Part shown: one piece after another, positions 48,024-58,739 of the stretch
Layout: every line of letters begins with the position of its first letter
How positions within the stretch are numbered: the stretch's first letter is position 1
Origin: Siniperca chuatsi
Taxonomy: Eukaryota > Chordata > Actinopteri > Centrarchiformes > Sinipercidae
Assembly: GCF_020085105.1 (NCBI RefSeq)
Contig: NC_058062.1
Coordinates: 9,521,445-9,585,444, forward strand
Reading direction: 5' to 3'
Length of the DNA: 64,000 nt
Notes under the pieces: model-generated
Database searches by the model: none
What the model saw: only the letters and a program-made list of their open reading frames with translations
What the model was told of the DNA's origin: nothing
Position numbers and translations under genes: made by a program

Positions 48024-51000
48024 ATGGAGAAGACACTGACAATAGGTCTGACTCTTTTCTTAACACTCTGTGTGGACATACCAGAAGCTGGAGGACGAAA
48101 GGAGGGGGCTCATGGCGAGAACACTCTGAACCGTTCATCACAATCTTCAGATACAAAAGGAGGACGATGCTCGTACACCTTCATTGTTCCACAGCAAAAA
48201 CTGACAGGTGCGCTGTGTGTGAACACACAGTCTGTTACTACCAGCCACTCGGAGGTGGCAGCACTAAGGGCAGGGCTCAGACAGCAGCAGGAACAGCTGG
48301 AGAAGCTCCGGGGCCAACTGGAGCAAGAGGGGTCCCTTGCCATGGAGGTAAGAGCCCTACGCAAAGAGAGTAACAGCATGAATTCTCGCATTGCCCAGCT
48401 CTATGCCCAGCTGCTACATGAAGTCATACACAAGAAAGATCAGGCGTTGGAGCAGCGAAGGGTGGAGAACCTCTTGCTAAATGCTACAACACAGGTGAGC
48501 AGAGAACTGCAGTCCTTGTTGATGTTTGATTCACGTCACAGGAAAGCTACATCATTTTCAAACATGTGGTGGAACATCTCAGGCACTGCAGGTGTCCAGT
48601 AACTACAGGGAGCTGGAGAAGAAATATGGAGCCCTCACCTCCATGATGAGCTCCCAGAACCAGTTTATTGCTCTTCTGGAGAAGCAGTGCAAATGCAGAG
48701 ACTCCACCCAGTCCTCTCTGGTAGGGAACACACTGCGGTCATGTTGCAAATTTATACTGGGTTCTTACACAGGAACTGAGAATGGTGTGTTGTGTTTTTG
48801 TTGGTCTGGACAGGTGACGACTGAACCACCAAACCAAAGCCAGTCTAATGTGCATCCTAATTACAGCTCTGAAGCCAACAAAATGACCAATGATGTTCAA
48901 AGGGACCAAAGTGCTTCTCCACCAGAGCAGGAAAAAACAGTTCATTCCCTCCCCACCACTACAGCCAACACTCCCACAGACCTACCTTTCATCAATTTCC
49001 CTGTCACAAAGATTCCAGGTACATCAATGTAAAGCATGACTTATAGCAGAAGTACTTGATTAGACTTAAACGTGTGTGCGTAAGCATCTCAATCTTCTGT
49101 CAGAGTTATTTAGCTGCTTAGATAAGCAGAAGCTGAAGGAGTCAGTGACCTGCTGGTAGGAGCCCTATCTCTCTGGGAATTCCTAAACAATGTCAAACAC
49201 AGCTAGCAGCTCTTATCAGAACAGAGACTTTATAATGAAGACACACTTGTGAGCACACACATGAACCACAGCATTTGTTGGAGCTTTAAATTACACTGCA
49301 ACTGTTTACTTGCAAAACTGGAATGTTTGAAATTACAAAGTAGAAGATTTGAGCAGTCCTTCCAGTCAGCAGAAGCAAAGCAACTCCACCAGTTATGTGA
49401 CTCACCATTTCCTAAAAGGTCTGATGAAAGACTGCCTTGCCACATCTTGACTTTGTATGTGAAATTTTCCTCCATGTATACATTTTCTCTGTGCAGATTC
49501 CTATGTTCATCGTATCACTGTGACATGAGACACTGAACATGTGTTGGGGGAAAATTCTGCAGCTCTAACAACATAAACTGGAGTTTCTATGTTTCTGTGA
49601 TCTTCCTGACACTAAAACAAACTAAATTCCAAAACCCTGTAAAAGCAATAAGTTTGACACAAAACAAATCCTCAGAAGCAAGTAACTCCTGTTTCAAAGG
49701 TTTATTATGAAAAAATGAAAAATTACAAGTTGATAAGATCCATTCTGTCTCGATTCGACTCGGTCAGAAAACTTTCACAGCTATTGGCCACGACGTCATC
49801 ATTAGCAGTAAAGGAGCATCTCATAAACTGAGGTATTTTAACTATTAACATTACAATGGCTATTCAATACAGAAATCTCCAGAACACATATTAATACCTT
49901 ATAGTAAAGAATTTCAAATTATTACAACATATATCTGCATATTGCTTTTCTTATTATGGCTCCTACACCCTCACTTGGTTGCATATACTTTTCTCCATCT
50001 CAGGGCCGTGGCGAGACTGCCAGCATGTGCTGGAATCAGGTGAGACCACAAGCAGGATCTACCTGCTCCGCCCACAGAGTGCCAACCGCCTTCTGCAGGC
50101 CTGGTGTGAGCAGAGTCTGGCTCAGGGAGGGTGGACGGTCATCCAGAGGAGACAGGATGGGTCGGTCAACTTCTTCAGGACTTGGGAGCAGTATAAGGTA
50201 ATTCCACACACCTGCAAGTCTGCAAAACACACTGGGCTCTGTTGTTCTTTTTATGGAAGAAACAAGACATGAAGAATCTACAGCCATGCTAGCGGTGCTT
50301 TGAGCTAAATGCTAATGTTGGCATGCTAACATATTCACTATGACAATGCTTATATGCTGAGGTTTTTGCAGGTATTTGGTGACAAACCAAAGTATTGGAT
50401 AAATAGAAATTTTGACCTGATGATGGCGCTAGATGAAAAGTCAGGGGATCACCAATGTTATTACAATTTATCCTGGAGGACACAAATGTGTGTACTAAAT
50501 TTCTTGGAAATCCATCCAATATTTGTTTACTTTAGTTTACTTTACTAAAAGCCAAATACCTAGAGGAAGAGTCAGAAGATCCCCAGAGTGAGTACGCTTC
50601 ATCCTCTGGGGACTATACATGTCTGTACCAATTTTTGTGCCAATCCATCCAGTAGGTGTTGAAATATTTCGCAAGTGAAAACTTTGATCTACTGCACTAG
50701 AAGTAAAGTCAGGAGATCACCAAATGTTAGTAGGATAATCCTCCAGGGAACATGAATGTCATGGCAATCCATCTAATAGTTGTTAAAATATTTTAGTGTG
50801 GACCAAAGTCATGGACCAGCCAACACTGCCAATTTTAGATCCATGCCGCTAGCATGGCTAAAAATAGAGGAATTCATACACGTGAACAACACAAAGCTTC
50901 CTTAGATTAAACTGGTGTATTTGTGTATTGTAGCAAGGCTTTGGGAACCTAGATGGAGAGTATTGGCTTGGCCTGGAACACCTCTACTGGATCACTAAAC

Positions 51001-51474
51001 AGGCCCAATATAAGCTACGGGTGGCTCTGGAGGACTGGCAGGGCCGGCAGGTGTTTGCTGAGTATGATAGCTTCCACCTGGAACCGGAGAGTGACTGGTA
51101 CCGACTGCGGTTGGGACAGTACCACGGCAATGCAGGGGACTCCCTCTCGTGGCACAACAACAAGGCCTTCACCACTCTGGATCGAGACAAGGACAGCTAT
51201 ACAGGTCTGCTCGCCCTCTGGTTTGTCAGCTCTCTGCTGGTGTTTTGACTTTTTCTGTTGATAAACCTGTTCTTCTGTTGTGTCACTAGGTAACTGCGCT
51301 CATTACCAAAAAGGAGGCTGGTGGTACCACATGTGTGCCCACTCCAATCTGAACGGTGTGTGGTATCGGGGTGGACACTATCGTAGCCGCTACCAGGATG
51401 GGGTCTACTGGGCAGAGTTCCACGGAGGGTCCTACTCTCTCAAACGAGTTTCCATGATGATAAAACCCACATAA
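48024..51474 (+). CDS. angptl6: Angiopoietin-related protein 6
   Basis: Secreted angiopoietin-like growth factor (AGF in mammals, linked to angiogenesis and energy metabolism). Six coding exons join in frame into 484 residues: 48024-48494, 48592-48720, 48814-49018, 50004-50197, 50934-51204, 51290-51474. In order: a signal peptide (MEKTLTIGLTLFLTLCVDIP), the family start CSYTFIVPQQKLTGALC, a coiled coil containing EVRALRKES (identical to human), a Ser/Thr/Pro-rich linker coded by exon 3, and a complete fibrinogen-like domain (WRDCQHVLESG, WTVIQRRQDGSVNFFRTWEQYK, LRLGQYHGNAGDSLSWHN, GGWWYHMCAHSNLNGVWY, YWAEFHGGSYSLK). The exon carrying the start begins at 47921 and has an earlier ATG at 47927 in a different frame. 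Position next to ppan matches human ANGPTL6. Confidence 0.92.
50282..50859. mobile_element. MITE with internal repeats, angptl6 intron 4
   Basis: Perfect 14-bp terminal inverted repeats, AGCCATGCTAGCGG at 50282-50295 and CCGCTAGCATGGCT at 50846-50859, bound a 578-bp element. Inside are three degenerate tandem units of roughly 100-125 bp (about 50418-50520, 50569-50670 and 50692-50795). Each has a GTCAG-GATCACC-like part, an ATCCTC(C)-GGGA part and a CAATCCATC part. It has no coding capacity. It resembles a dispersed repeat common in fish introns. Confidence 0.75.
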
Positions 51475-51706
51475 AATAGTTGCATTATGGACATGTTAGC
51501 CTTAAGGAATGTCTTTCGGTGTTACAGTGTTGAGCCAGTGTGTCTGTTTAATGAAAAATGTTTTTACATGTTGATAGAGGCCAGTTGATGACATTTGTAT
51601 AGACTGTTAGTGAATCATTGGATAATGACATGTACCGAGTTGACATGTCTGCCCTCTGTGCATTCCTGACAAAATGTTATGTTTTCCAATTTGCAATGTA
51701 CTTTTC

Positions 51707-51712
51707 AATAAA
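51707..51712 (+). other. Polyadenylation signal, angptl6
   Basis: AATAAA 233 bp after the angptl6 stop. Confidence 0.75.
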
Positions 51713-51724
51713 AGTATGCCAAAA

Positions 51725-52081
51725 TATCTCCTGTATGACAGTTTTTACTAGAACATTTTAAGATACAGTGAATGATTACACAAAATATGGGTGGACATGA
51801 GTACATCACCTACAGTTGCTCTATGAAGAACCTTTGGCTTTGCTTGTGGTGTCATGCTTCCGTTTTAGAGGCTGCTTCCTGTTCACCCTGGGCGTTGAAT
51901 TTCCCCTTGTTTTTTTTTCTCCCTAAGCTCAAACTGTCAGCAGCAGGTCATCATCATCAGGGCCAGCTCTGAGCCAGGATTTATCATTATCCAGGTACTG
52001 AAGCTGGACATCCGTTGGACGATCCTGAAACACAGCATTACTTCTACCATCCACTTCTCTCCTCCTGTGTGCTGATCTAGC
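51725..52081. other. angptl6 to ICAM-like intergenic region
   Basis: Only about 360 bp separates the angptl6 polyadenylation site from the start codon of the ICAM-like gene. The promoter and 5' UTR of the latter must lie here or inside angptl6. No TATA box or clear motif was recognised. Confidence 0.5.
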
Positions 52082-55000
52082 ATGCTGCCTCTCGGGATGT
52101 TGGGCACTCTCATGCTCATGTTTTTACTGTGTGGTGAGTGCTAATGATGCTCTACAACAGCTCTGTGTGGGTCTTATATGTTCTACATTATTTTATGCTG
52201 TGGTTAGGGATAAATCATACATAAAATACTGGGGTAGTTTCTTGCTTGCTTATAGTTTCAATAGCTCCACGTGTTACCAGTGATGGTAACTACAAAAACA
52301 AACTGAAAAATGTACACTAAATAATAATATTTTATACAATGATAAATTTCCTTTTAGTGAGGTGCTGTTAGGGATAATAAAAATAAAGACATTGTCATGT
52401 ATGTAGCCTTTCTCTTTTTAACAGGATAAAGTAAAGCAGATTTTTTAAAAAGTGTTACTTCTTTAAATGTATATAAAGCCTTGAGATTTTAAATGGGAGC
52501 GGTTGGTGTTATAATGTTTGTGGTAAAAACTTCCGATATACTATCGCCACAGAGTAAACTGCGCTAACCGCATAGAGTGTGTTTGAGAGTGGGTGTCACA
52601 GGTTGGGTACATTTTAAAATAAAAAGTATTTGTACAATTTAGCGGATCAACTATAGTCTTAGCACAGATGGTTTACAGTGTAAAGTACTTCAACTGAATT
52701 TCTACATATGAAAGGTGCTGTATAGTTTTCCTAAAACGAGATGTCTATCTCAACAGACTATCCCACTACATTACATTACAAATCTTTATCTTCATTTTTA
52801 GGAGGATCATATTTATTGATCTATTTGTAATTATATTTATTCATTTATTTATTCATATATACTTTCATTTATCCATAGTGTGACTTGCTGCAGCAAAAAT
52901 AAATAAATCTGTTTGAACTTTGCACAGTTCGATCTATGAGTTGCATGCATTAGCCATCTGAGCCACCAGAGTGCAGTGAAACCTACTTTTAAAGTCCAAA
53001 AAAAACATTACCATTTGTCTATCAACAGATGCAAACAGTATGTGCCCCACTGAGCTCAACCCTCTCACCCTGGATCCTCCTAAGGTTGTAGAAGAATATG
53101 GAGCGTCCGTCTTCGTAAACTGCACCAGCACAGATCATGATCATAATGGGATATACTGGACGGTAAATAAGGAAGTACAAAGAGACATGGAAGATGAGAA
53201 AAATTTTATCACCTGGCCAATTTCACTGTCAGACTGGGATGTGACGGCCGAGTGCAAAATAAAGCTGACTAACAATCATGAATGCAGCAAAGACCTTGAA
53301 ATCACTGTATACAGTAAGTGTAATTTAAAATGAATATTATGCAATTTTTTTTGTCAAATACAATAAAGTAACTCCTTGACAATTTTGTTTTAAAATTGTT
53401 GCAATTTTAGGGATATCGTTACATTTGTTTTTTTTTCCACTAATGATTTTCCCTTGCTTTATTTACAGAGACTCCAGACACTGTGTCAGTCTCTGCGTTG
53501 GATCATGGTCCCATGGTGGAGGGCATAGAGTACCTGCTGAAATGTGACATCATCAATGTGGCTCCTGTGCAGACGCTCAAAGTGACGTGGTACAGAGGAA
53601 ATGAAACTGTGCACACACAACAAATGTTTGATGACACCAATGTGGCCCCAGTCAATGTGTCCACTACCTTAAGATTCACTCCTGGGAGAGATTACAACGC
53701 AGCACTTTTCAGCTGCAAGGCTGAGCTGCATCTTGGACCAGAGGGGCCAGAGCTCATCCCTACTGCAACCTCATCACCTTACATTGCTGTTGTGCACTGT
53801 GAGTTTTCCACTTATCTATTTATTATTGTATTTTTTAACTTGCTAAACAACCCCCCCACTAATGTACATTTTTGGTTAATTTATGCTGATGTTTAATTGT
53901 AGATAAGCCACTGATCCAAGGTTGTCCAGGTCGTTACACTGGTGTGGAGAATGAGTTCAGTGTGGACAAGTTGCCCTGTCGTGCTGATGGGAACCCTCCA
54001 CCCACTGTTCAGTGGTACTATCAGGAAAACCAATCAATGCATCCGAGCCTCTCACCAGGACTCACTCAGGAAAGTACACAGCTGAAGTTGTAAATAGCCT
54101 TGGCAGGAGCAACACTTTTGTCGACATCACAATCGAATGTGAGTCAGACTTGCTTGGTTGTATATTTCATTCACAACATAGATAAACACGTAATTTTCCA
54201 TGATCCCCACATGCACTGTACCAAAGTGTTGATAAGTTTATATTTCTTTTGCCATTATTTATTCTGAAAAGTATTTTGATACACTGTTCACAGATAGCCC
54301 TTCATTTACCTGTAATGAGCGCTATGAGGTTGAAGAGGGTGGTAAGCTCCAAACTATGTGTGAACCAAAGGGAGTACCTGAGCCTTTCGTCACCTGGATT
54401 AAAGACGGAAGAGAGATGGCTTCCCACACCACTGGACAAAGCAAGATAGTGGAAAATACTTAATTACAGCAACCAACAAACATGGAACAGCCAACCATAC
54501 GCTAAACATTGAGGTTTTGTGTAAGTTTCATTGTTTGGAATTACAAAAATAGTCTTTGTATGTTGTTTTGTTGACAGTGAATATAAGTGATTTGGGATTA
54601 TAAATACATTTATAAATAAATTGCAGCATCTTTTTCTTCTAAAATGTCACCCTCTTCTCCACAGATGCTCCTGAGCTCCAGGACAAAATGGATTTTAATG
54701 TCTCTGTGAATGAGGGTAGTGATGTCACTCTGAACTGTGAAGCTGAGGGGAACCCTCCTCCTGTCTTTCATTGGACTTGTGATGGGGTGAATATTTTGGA
54801 GAACGCGAATAATCTCAACATTACTCGAGTACACGCCAGCACAACCTACCACTGCACAGCCACCAATTATCTGGGAAACACAACTAAGCAAATCCATGTT
54901 CATGTGATAAAAACTACCAAGACAACAGCCCTTGGTGCCGTGACTATCCCTGAGCCATCAGCACCAACAGGTATACATCCCTGTGTCCTTTACATTAGTT

Positions 55001-57329
55001 TAGATAAGGAATATGTATCACTAATGCACTAATGTCTATTATGCACCAAAATGAAGCTCTGATTGAATATGCTTGCTTTTGAATGGCAGTTTGCCCCCTA
55101 ATACTGTCGCCTGCTGAAATCGTGGTGAGATTTGGAGATCCAGCTTCAGTTAACTGCAGCACATCAGCCACAGGTGTTGTGGGAATGGGCTGGGAGGCTG
55201 CATTTGGTGGCACAGGGTTTCAAAAACCTCCTGCTGTCACCTGGAGGGTTGAAAAACTGGAAGAGTGGAAAATGGAACCTAAGTGCTACATGACTCTAAA
55301 AAATAATCACCAGTGTCATGTGATGCCGGCCATCACTCTTTATAGTGAGTACAAATCTACAGACTAATGCTATACAGTATTGTCTGTATTCATCTCAATA
55401 CTACATTTATGTATGCATATTAGTTGTACAATTGTGGTTACAATTTTAGGGATATCGTTACGTTTTGTTTGTTTTTTTTCCACTAATGATTTTCCCTTGC
55501 TTTATTTACAGAGACTCCAGACACTGTGTCAGTCTCTGCGTTGGATCATGGTCCCATGGTGGAGGGCATAGAGTACCTGCTGAAATGTGACATCATCAAT
55601 GTGGCTCCTGTGCAGAAGCTCAAAGTGACGTGGTACAGAGGAAATGAAACTGTGCACACACAACAAATGTTTGATGACACCAATGTGGCCCCAGTCAATG
55701 TGTCCACTACCTTAAGATTCACTCCTGGGAGAGATTACAACGCAGCACTTTTCAGCTGCAAGGCTGAGCTGCAACTTGGACCAGAGGGGCCAGAGCTCAT
55801 CCCTACTGCAACCTCATCACCTTACATTGCTGTTGTGCACTGTGAGTTTTCCACTTATCTATTTATTATTGTATTTTTTAACTTGCTAAACAACCCCCCC
55901 ACTAATGTACATTTTTGGTTAATTTATGCTGATGTTTAATTGTAGATAAGCCACTGATCCAAGGTTGTCCAGGTCGTTACACTGGTGTGGAGAATGAGTT
56001 CAGTGTGGACAAGTTGCCCTGTCGTGCTGATGGGAACCCTCCACCCACTGTTCAGTGGTACTATCAGGGAAAACCAATCAATGCATCCGAGCCTCTCACC
56101 AGGACTCACTCAGGAAAGTACACAGCTGAAGTTGTAAATAGCCTTGGCAGGAGCAACACTTTTGTCGACATCACAATCGAATGTGAGTCAGACTTGCTTG
56201 GTTGTATATTTCATTCACAACATAGATAAACACGTAATTTTCCATGATCCCCACATGCACTGTACCAAAGTGTTGATAAGTTTATATTTCTTTTGCCATT
56301 ATTTATTCTGAAAAGTATTTTGATACACTGTTCACAGATAGCCCTTCATTTACCTGTAATGAGCGCTATGAGGTTGAAGAGGGTGGTAAGCTCCAAACTA
56401 TGTGTGAACCAAAGGGAGTACCTGAGCCTTTCGTCACCTGGATTAAAGACGGAAGAGAGATGGCTTCCCCACACCACTGGACAAAGCAAGATAGTGGAAA
56501 ATACTTAATTACAGCAACCAACAAACATGGAACAGCCAACCATACGCTAAACATTGAGGTTTTGTGTAAGTTTCATTGTTTGGAATTACAAAAATAGTCT
56601 TTGTATGTTGTTTTGTTGACAGTGAATATAAGTGATTTGGGATTATAAATACATTTATAAATAAATTGCAGCATCTTTTTCTTCTAAAATGTCACCCTCT
56701 TCTCCACAGATGCTCCTGTGATCACTGAGAAAAATTACAATAGGAAGGTGAGCCCAGGTGAAAATGTGACTTTTGACTGCCTTGCTGAGGGCAACCCTCC
56801 CCCGAAGATACGTTGGAACTACACCCCTGCAGTGAATGTGAGGGAGACCACTGGGTGGCACCAGACAAGCATCAGCATCACAAGAGCCACGTCTACCAAT
56901 GCTGGTGTTTACATCTGTGTTGCCTCGAATAAAGTTCGGAATGTGACAAGACCTTTCACACTGCAGATGAAAGGTATCATTATTGACCATGTGCAGAACA
57001 CTTATGGAAATGTATACAGTGAGGTGGTAACTGATGTTGATGTTGCTATACAGTTTGTAGAAAAAGCCTCAATTATGGCATCAAGATGTGAGAAGTACAG
57101 TTTCAATGTATGTTGTTTTATCTTGTTATCTTGTCTTACAGATAAAGCCTTTGAATTCCCCCCAGCACTCATAGTGGGGTTGATAATTCTATTGGTCTTC
57201 GTCTGCATCATCATCCTCGTGATCAGTGTCCACCACTGCTGGAAAAAACATGGACAATATAGTTTTGTCGCTGACAAATCCTTTTCAGATATCCCTATGA
57301 CTACTCAGTCTGACGGGGTGCAAGCATAG
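52082..57329 (+). CDS. ICAM-like adhesion receptor, ten Ig domains
   Basis: Probable cell-surface ligand for leukocyte integrins, by family. Exons: 52082-52133 (signal peptide), 53029-53313, 53469-53798, 53903-54138, 54294-54520, 54665-54970, 55090-55344, 55512-55841, 55946-56182, 56338-56565, 56710-56973, 57142-57329 (transmembrane and tail). Internal exons are phase 1-1, one Ig domain each. They form two five-domain sets: D1 ICAM-type (CPTELNPLTLDPPKVVEEYG / CPLILSPAEIVVRFGDPASV), D2 ICAM-type (EGIEYLLKCDII, NAALFSCKAEL), then three C2 domains with GNPPP. The tail follows LIVGLIILLVFVCIIILVIS. Exons 4 (236 nt) and 5 (227 nt) are each one base short of their twins, exons 9 and 10 (237 and 228 nt). 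Full-length translation would therefore break in exon 4 unless those exons are skipped, which keeps frame. Human ICAM genes lie in the same neighbourhood, but which ICAM this corresponds to is unclear. Confidence 0.85.
53398..54673 (+). repeat. Three-exon duplicated block, copy A
   Basis: Exons 3-5 of the ICAM-like gene with their introns. The block is nearly identical to 55435-56718. Differences seen in the exons are ACG versus AAG (Thr/Lys) and CAT versus CAA (His/Gln) in exon 3, one G missing near 54025, and one C missing near 54423. The match starts in the intron at AATTTTAGGGATATCG and stops abruptly three codons into the next exon. Confidence 0.95.
55435..56718 (+). repeat. Three-exon duplicated block, copy B
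   Basis: Second copy, holding exons 8-10, about 2.04 kb downstream of copy A. All three exons are in frame (330, 237 and 228 nt). The exons before it (55090-55344) and after it (56710-56973) are only distantly similar to their counterparts beside copy A. Confidence 0.95.
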
Positions 57330-57550
57330 GATATTTATTTACTTGCTGAATAAGTAAGATTAAATCAATCAGGGGATATTTCATTTGTCTTGCATGGCAA
57401 GAATGGCCTGTTGTATTTTCATTTTAACTTGGTATGATCCTACGTTTACACCAGTGAGGTACTGATTAGGACCAACCAGGTGAATCCTAACATATATTTT
57501 TATTTGTGGGACTTTAAAGTGTCACCTAGCTTTAATCTTTTTTTATTTTT

Positions 57551-57556
57551 AATAAA
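57551..57556 (+). other. Polyadenylation signal, ICAM-like gene
   Basis: AATAAA 222 bp after the stop codon of the ICAM-like gene. Confidence 0.75.
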
Positions 57557-58388
57557 GTTACACAATAGCCTGTGTCAATGTGGTGTGCTTCTGTTTGGAA
57601 ACCCTTCATTGCTTACATATATACTATGGTCATCTTTATGGTTTCACTTTTCTTTTGCTTTCACAATGTATCCTTGATTATTGTCATTGCCTGAGTTTGA
57701 ATTCTAATCTTCATGAAATGTTGGGTGTGTAAAAAAACATAAATGTTGTTCATATAAAAAGTTTTTAGGACTTATTATTGTTGTACAGCTACATAATAAA
57801 ACTGGGGGGAAAACAGGACAGGGATGACTGATTTGGAATTATATTGTACAAGTAGGCCAACCTAATTTCAGATAAATAATTCAGGATTTAAGAAGTCAGT
57901 CAAAATTGATTGTTAGTACAGAAACCAAATCTCCAGCTATGACTTGAAAAACTCTTTGTGAAGTGGATAATCTGCCAGCATCAGTCAGTGTGTTAATGCA
58001 TCGGTTTTTTGAGGGCGTAATGTGTGATGACTGATGATGAACTCTACTGATCCATGTGGGGAGTTGTAGGATGCTCTGTCAGTGCCTTGATCAAGGACAC
58101 TTATAAACCAGGTTAAACGAGAAATAGTTTGAAACAACACAAGCTGTGAGGATGTGGCCGAGCACAGTCCCCTGCCGGTGTCTTTAGTGCTTCGGTACAC
58201 TGGCCCTTTAAGATTTAGGATTTGGGAGTGACGCGGATATGAAAGCTAGTTTATCCCTCTTTCCTTCGCTATGAAAAATATTTGGACAAACTAGACTAAC
58301 GACTGCCAGCCTTACATAATTAGCTAATTATGATGCTAGTTTAAATTATTTGTTGAAAGAACTAAAGCCGGAGTGCGTAAGTTAGTGG

Positions 58389-58715
58389 TTACGACTGATT
58401 TATCACCTCGGGATTAAACTTGCTAGGGCCGTCCTCCGAGCTGTTGGGATAACTTTGGAGAAGTTCTTTGTATTCGGGATAGTCAGACAGCTTGGCCAAC
58501 AAGCTGAACATGGACTGGGGCACAGAGCTTTGGGTGAGTCCGTCATCTGGCTCGCATTGGTAGTAATAGCTATTGTCAGGATGGCAGTTATGCGATTTCT
58601 TAGATAGTGTTTGCTGAGAAAGTCGGGTAACGCTAAACGTCCCGCTAGTGAGGAATAGATGTTTGGAGAAGCGGTGGATCTGTAGCTGCAGGCTTGTGTT
58701 TGCAAAACGGTGCAT
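58389..58715 (-). CDS. Possible small protein or first exon, unknown
   Basis: An ATG-initiated minus-strand frame of 108 codons. The N-terminus (MHRFANTSLQLQIHRFSKHL) is rich in Arg, Ser and hydrophobic residues with no acidic residues for about 45 positions, like a mitochondrial presequence. The rest (SLLAKLSDYPEYKELLQSYP) looks helical and protein-like. A possible donor (GAG then GTGATA) occurs near the end, so it could be a first exon. However, no continuation was found in the 0.8 kb between it and the ICAM-like gene. No family was recognised and it may be chance. Confidence 0.3.
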   Translation of the reverse strand: MHRFANTSLQLQIHRFSKHLFLTSGTFSVTRLSQQTLSKKSHNCHPDNSYYYQCEPDDGLTQSSVPQSMFSLLAKLSDYPEYKELLQSYPNSSEDGPSKFNPEVINQS

Positions 58716-58739
58716 TCATGAACATGTTTCCATTTTCGC

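Noticed and set aside
53398-56718. Repeated block read as a CRISPR-like or satellite array
   Set aside because: It consists of only two copies of three ordinary Ig exons with introns.
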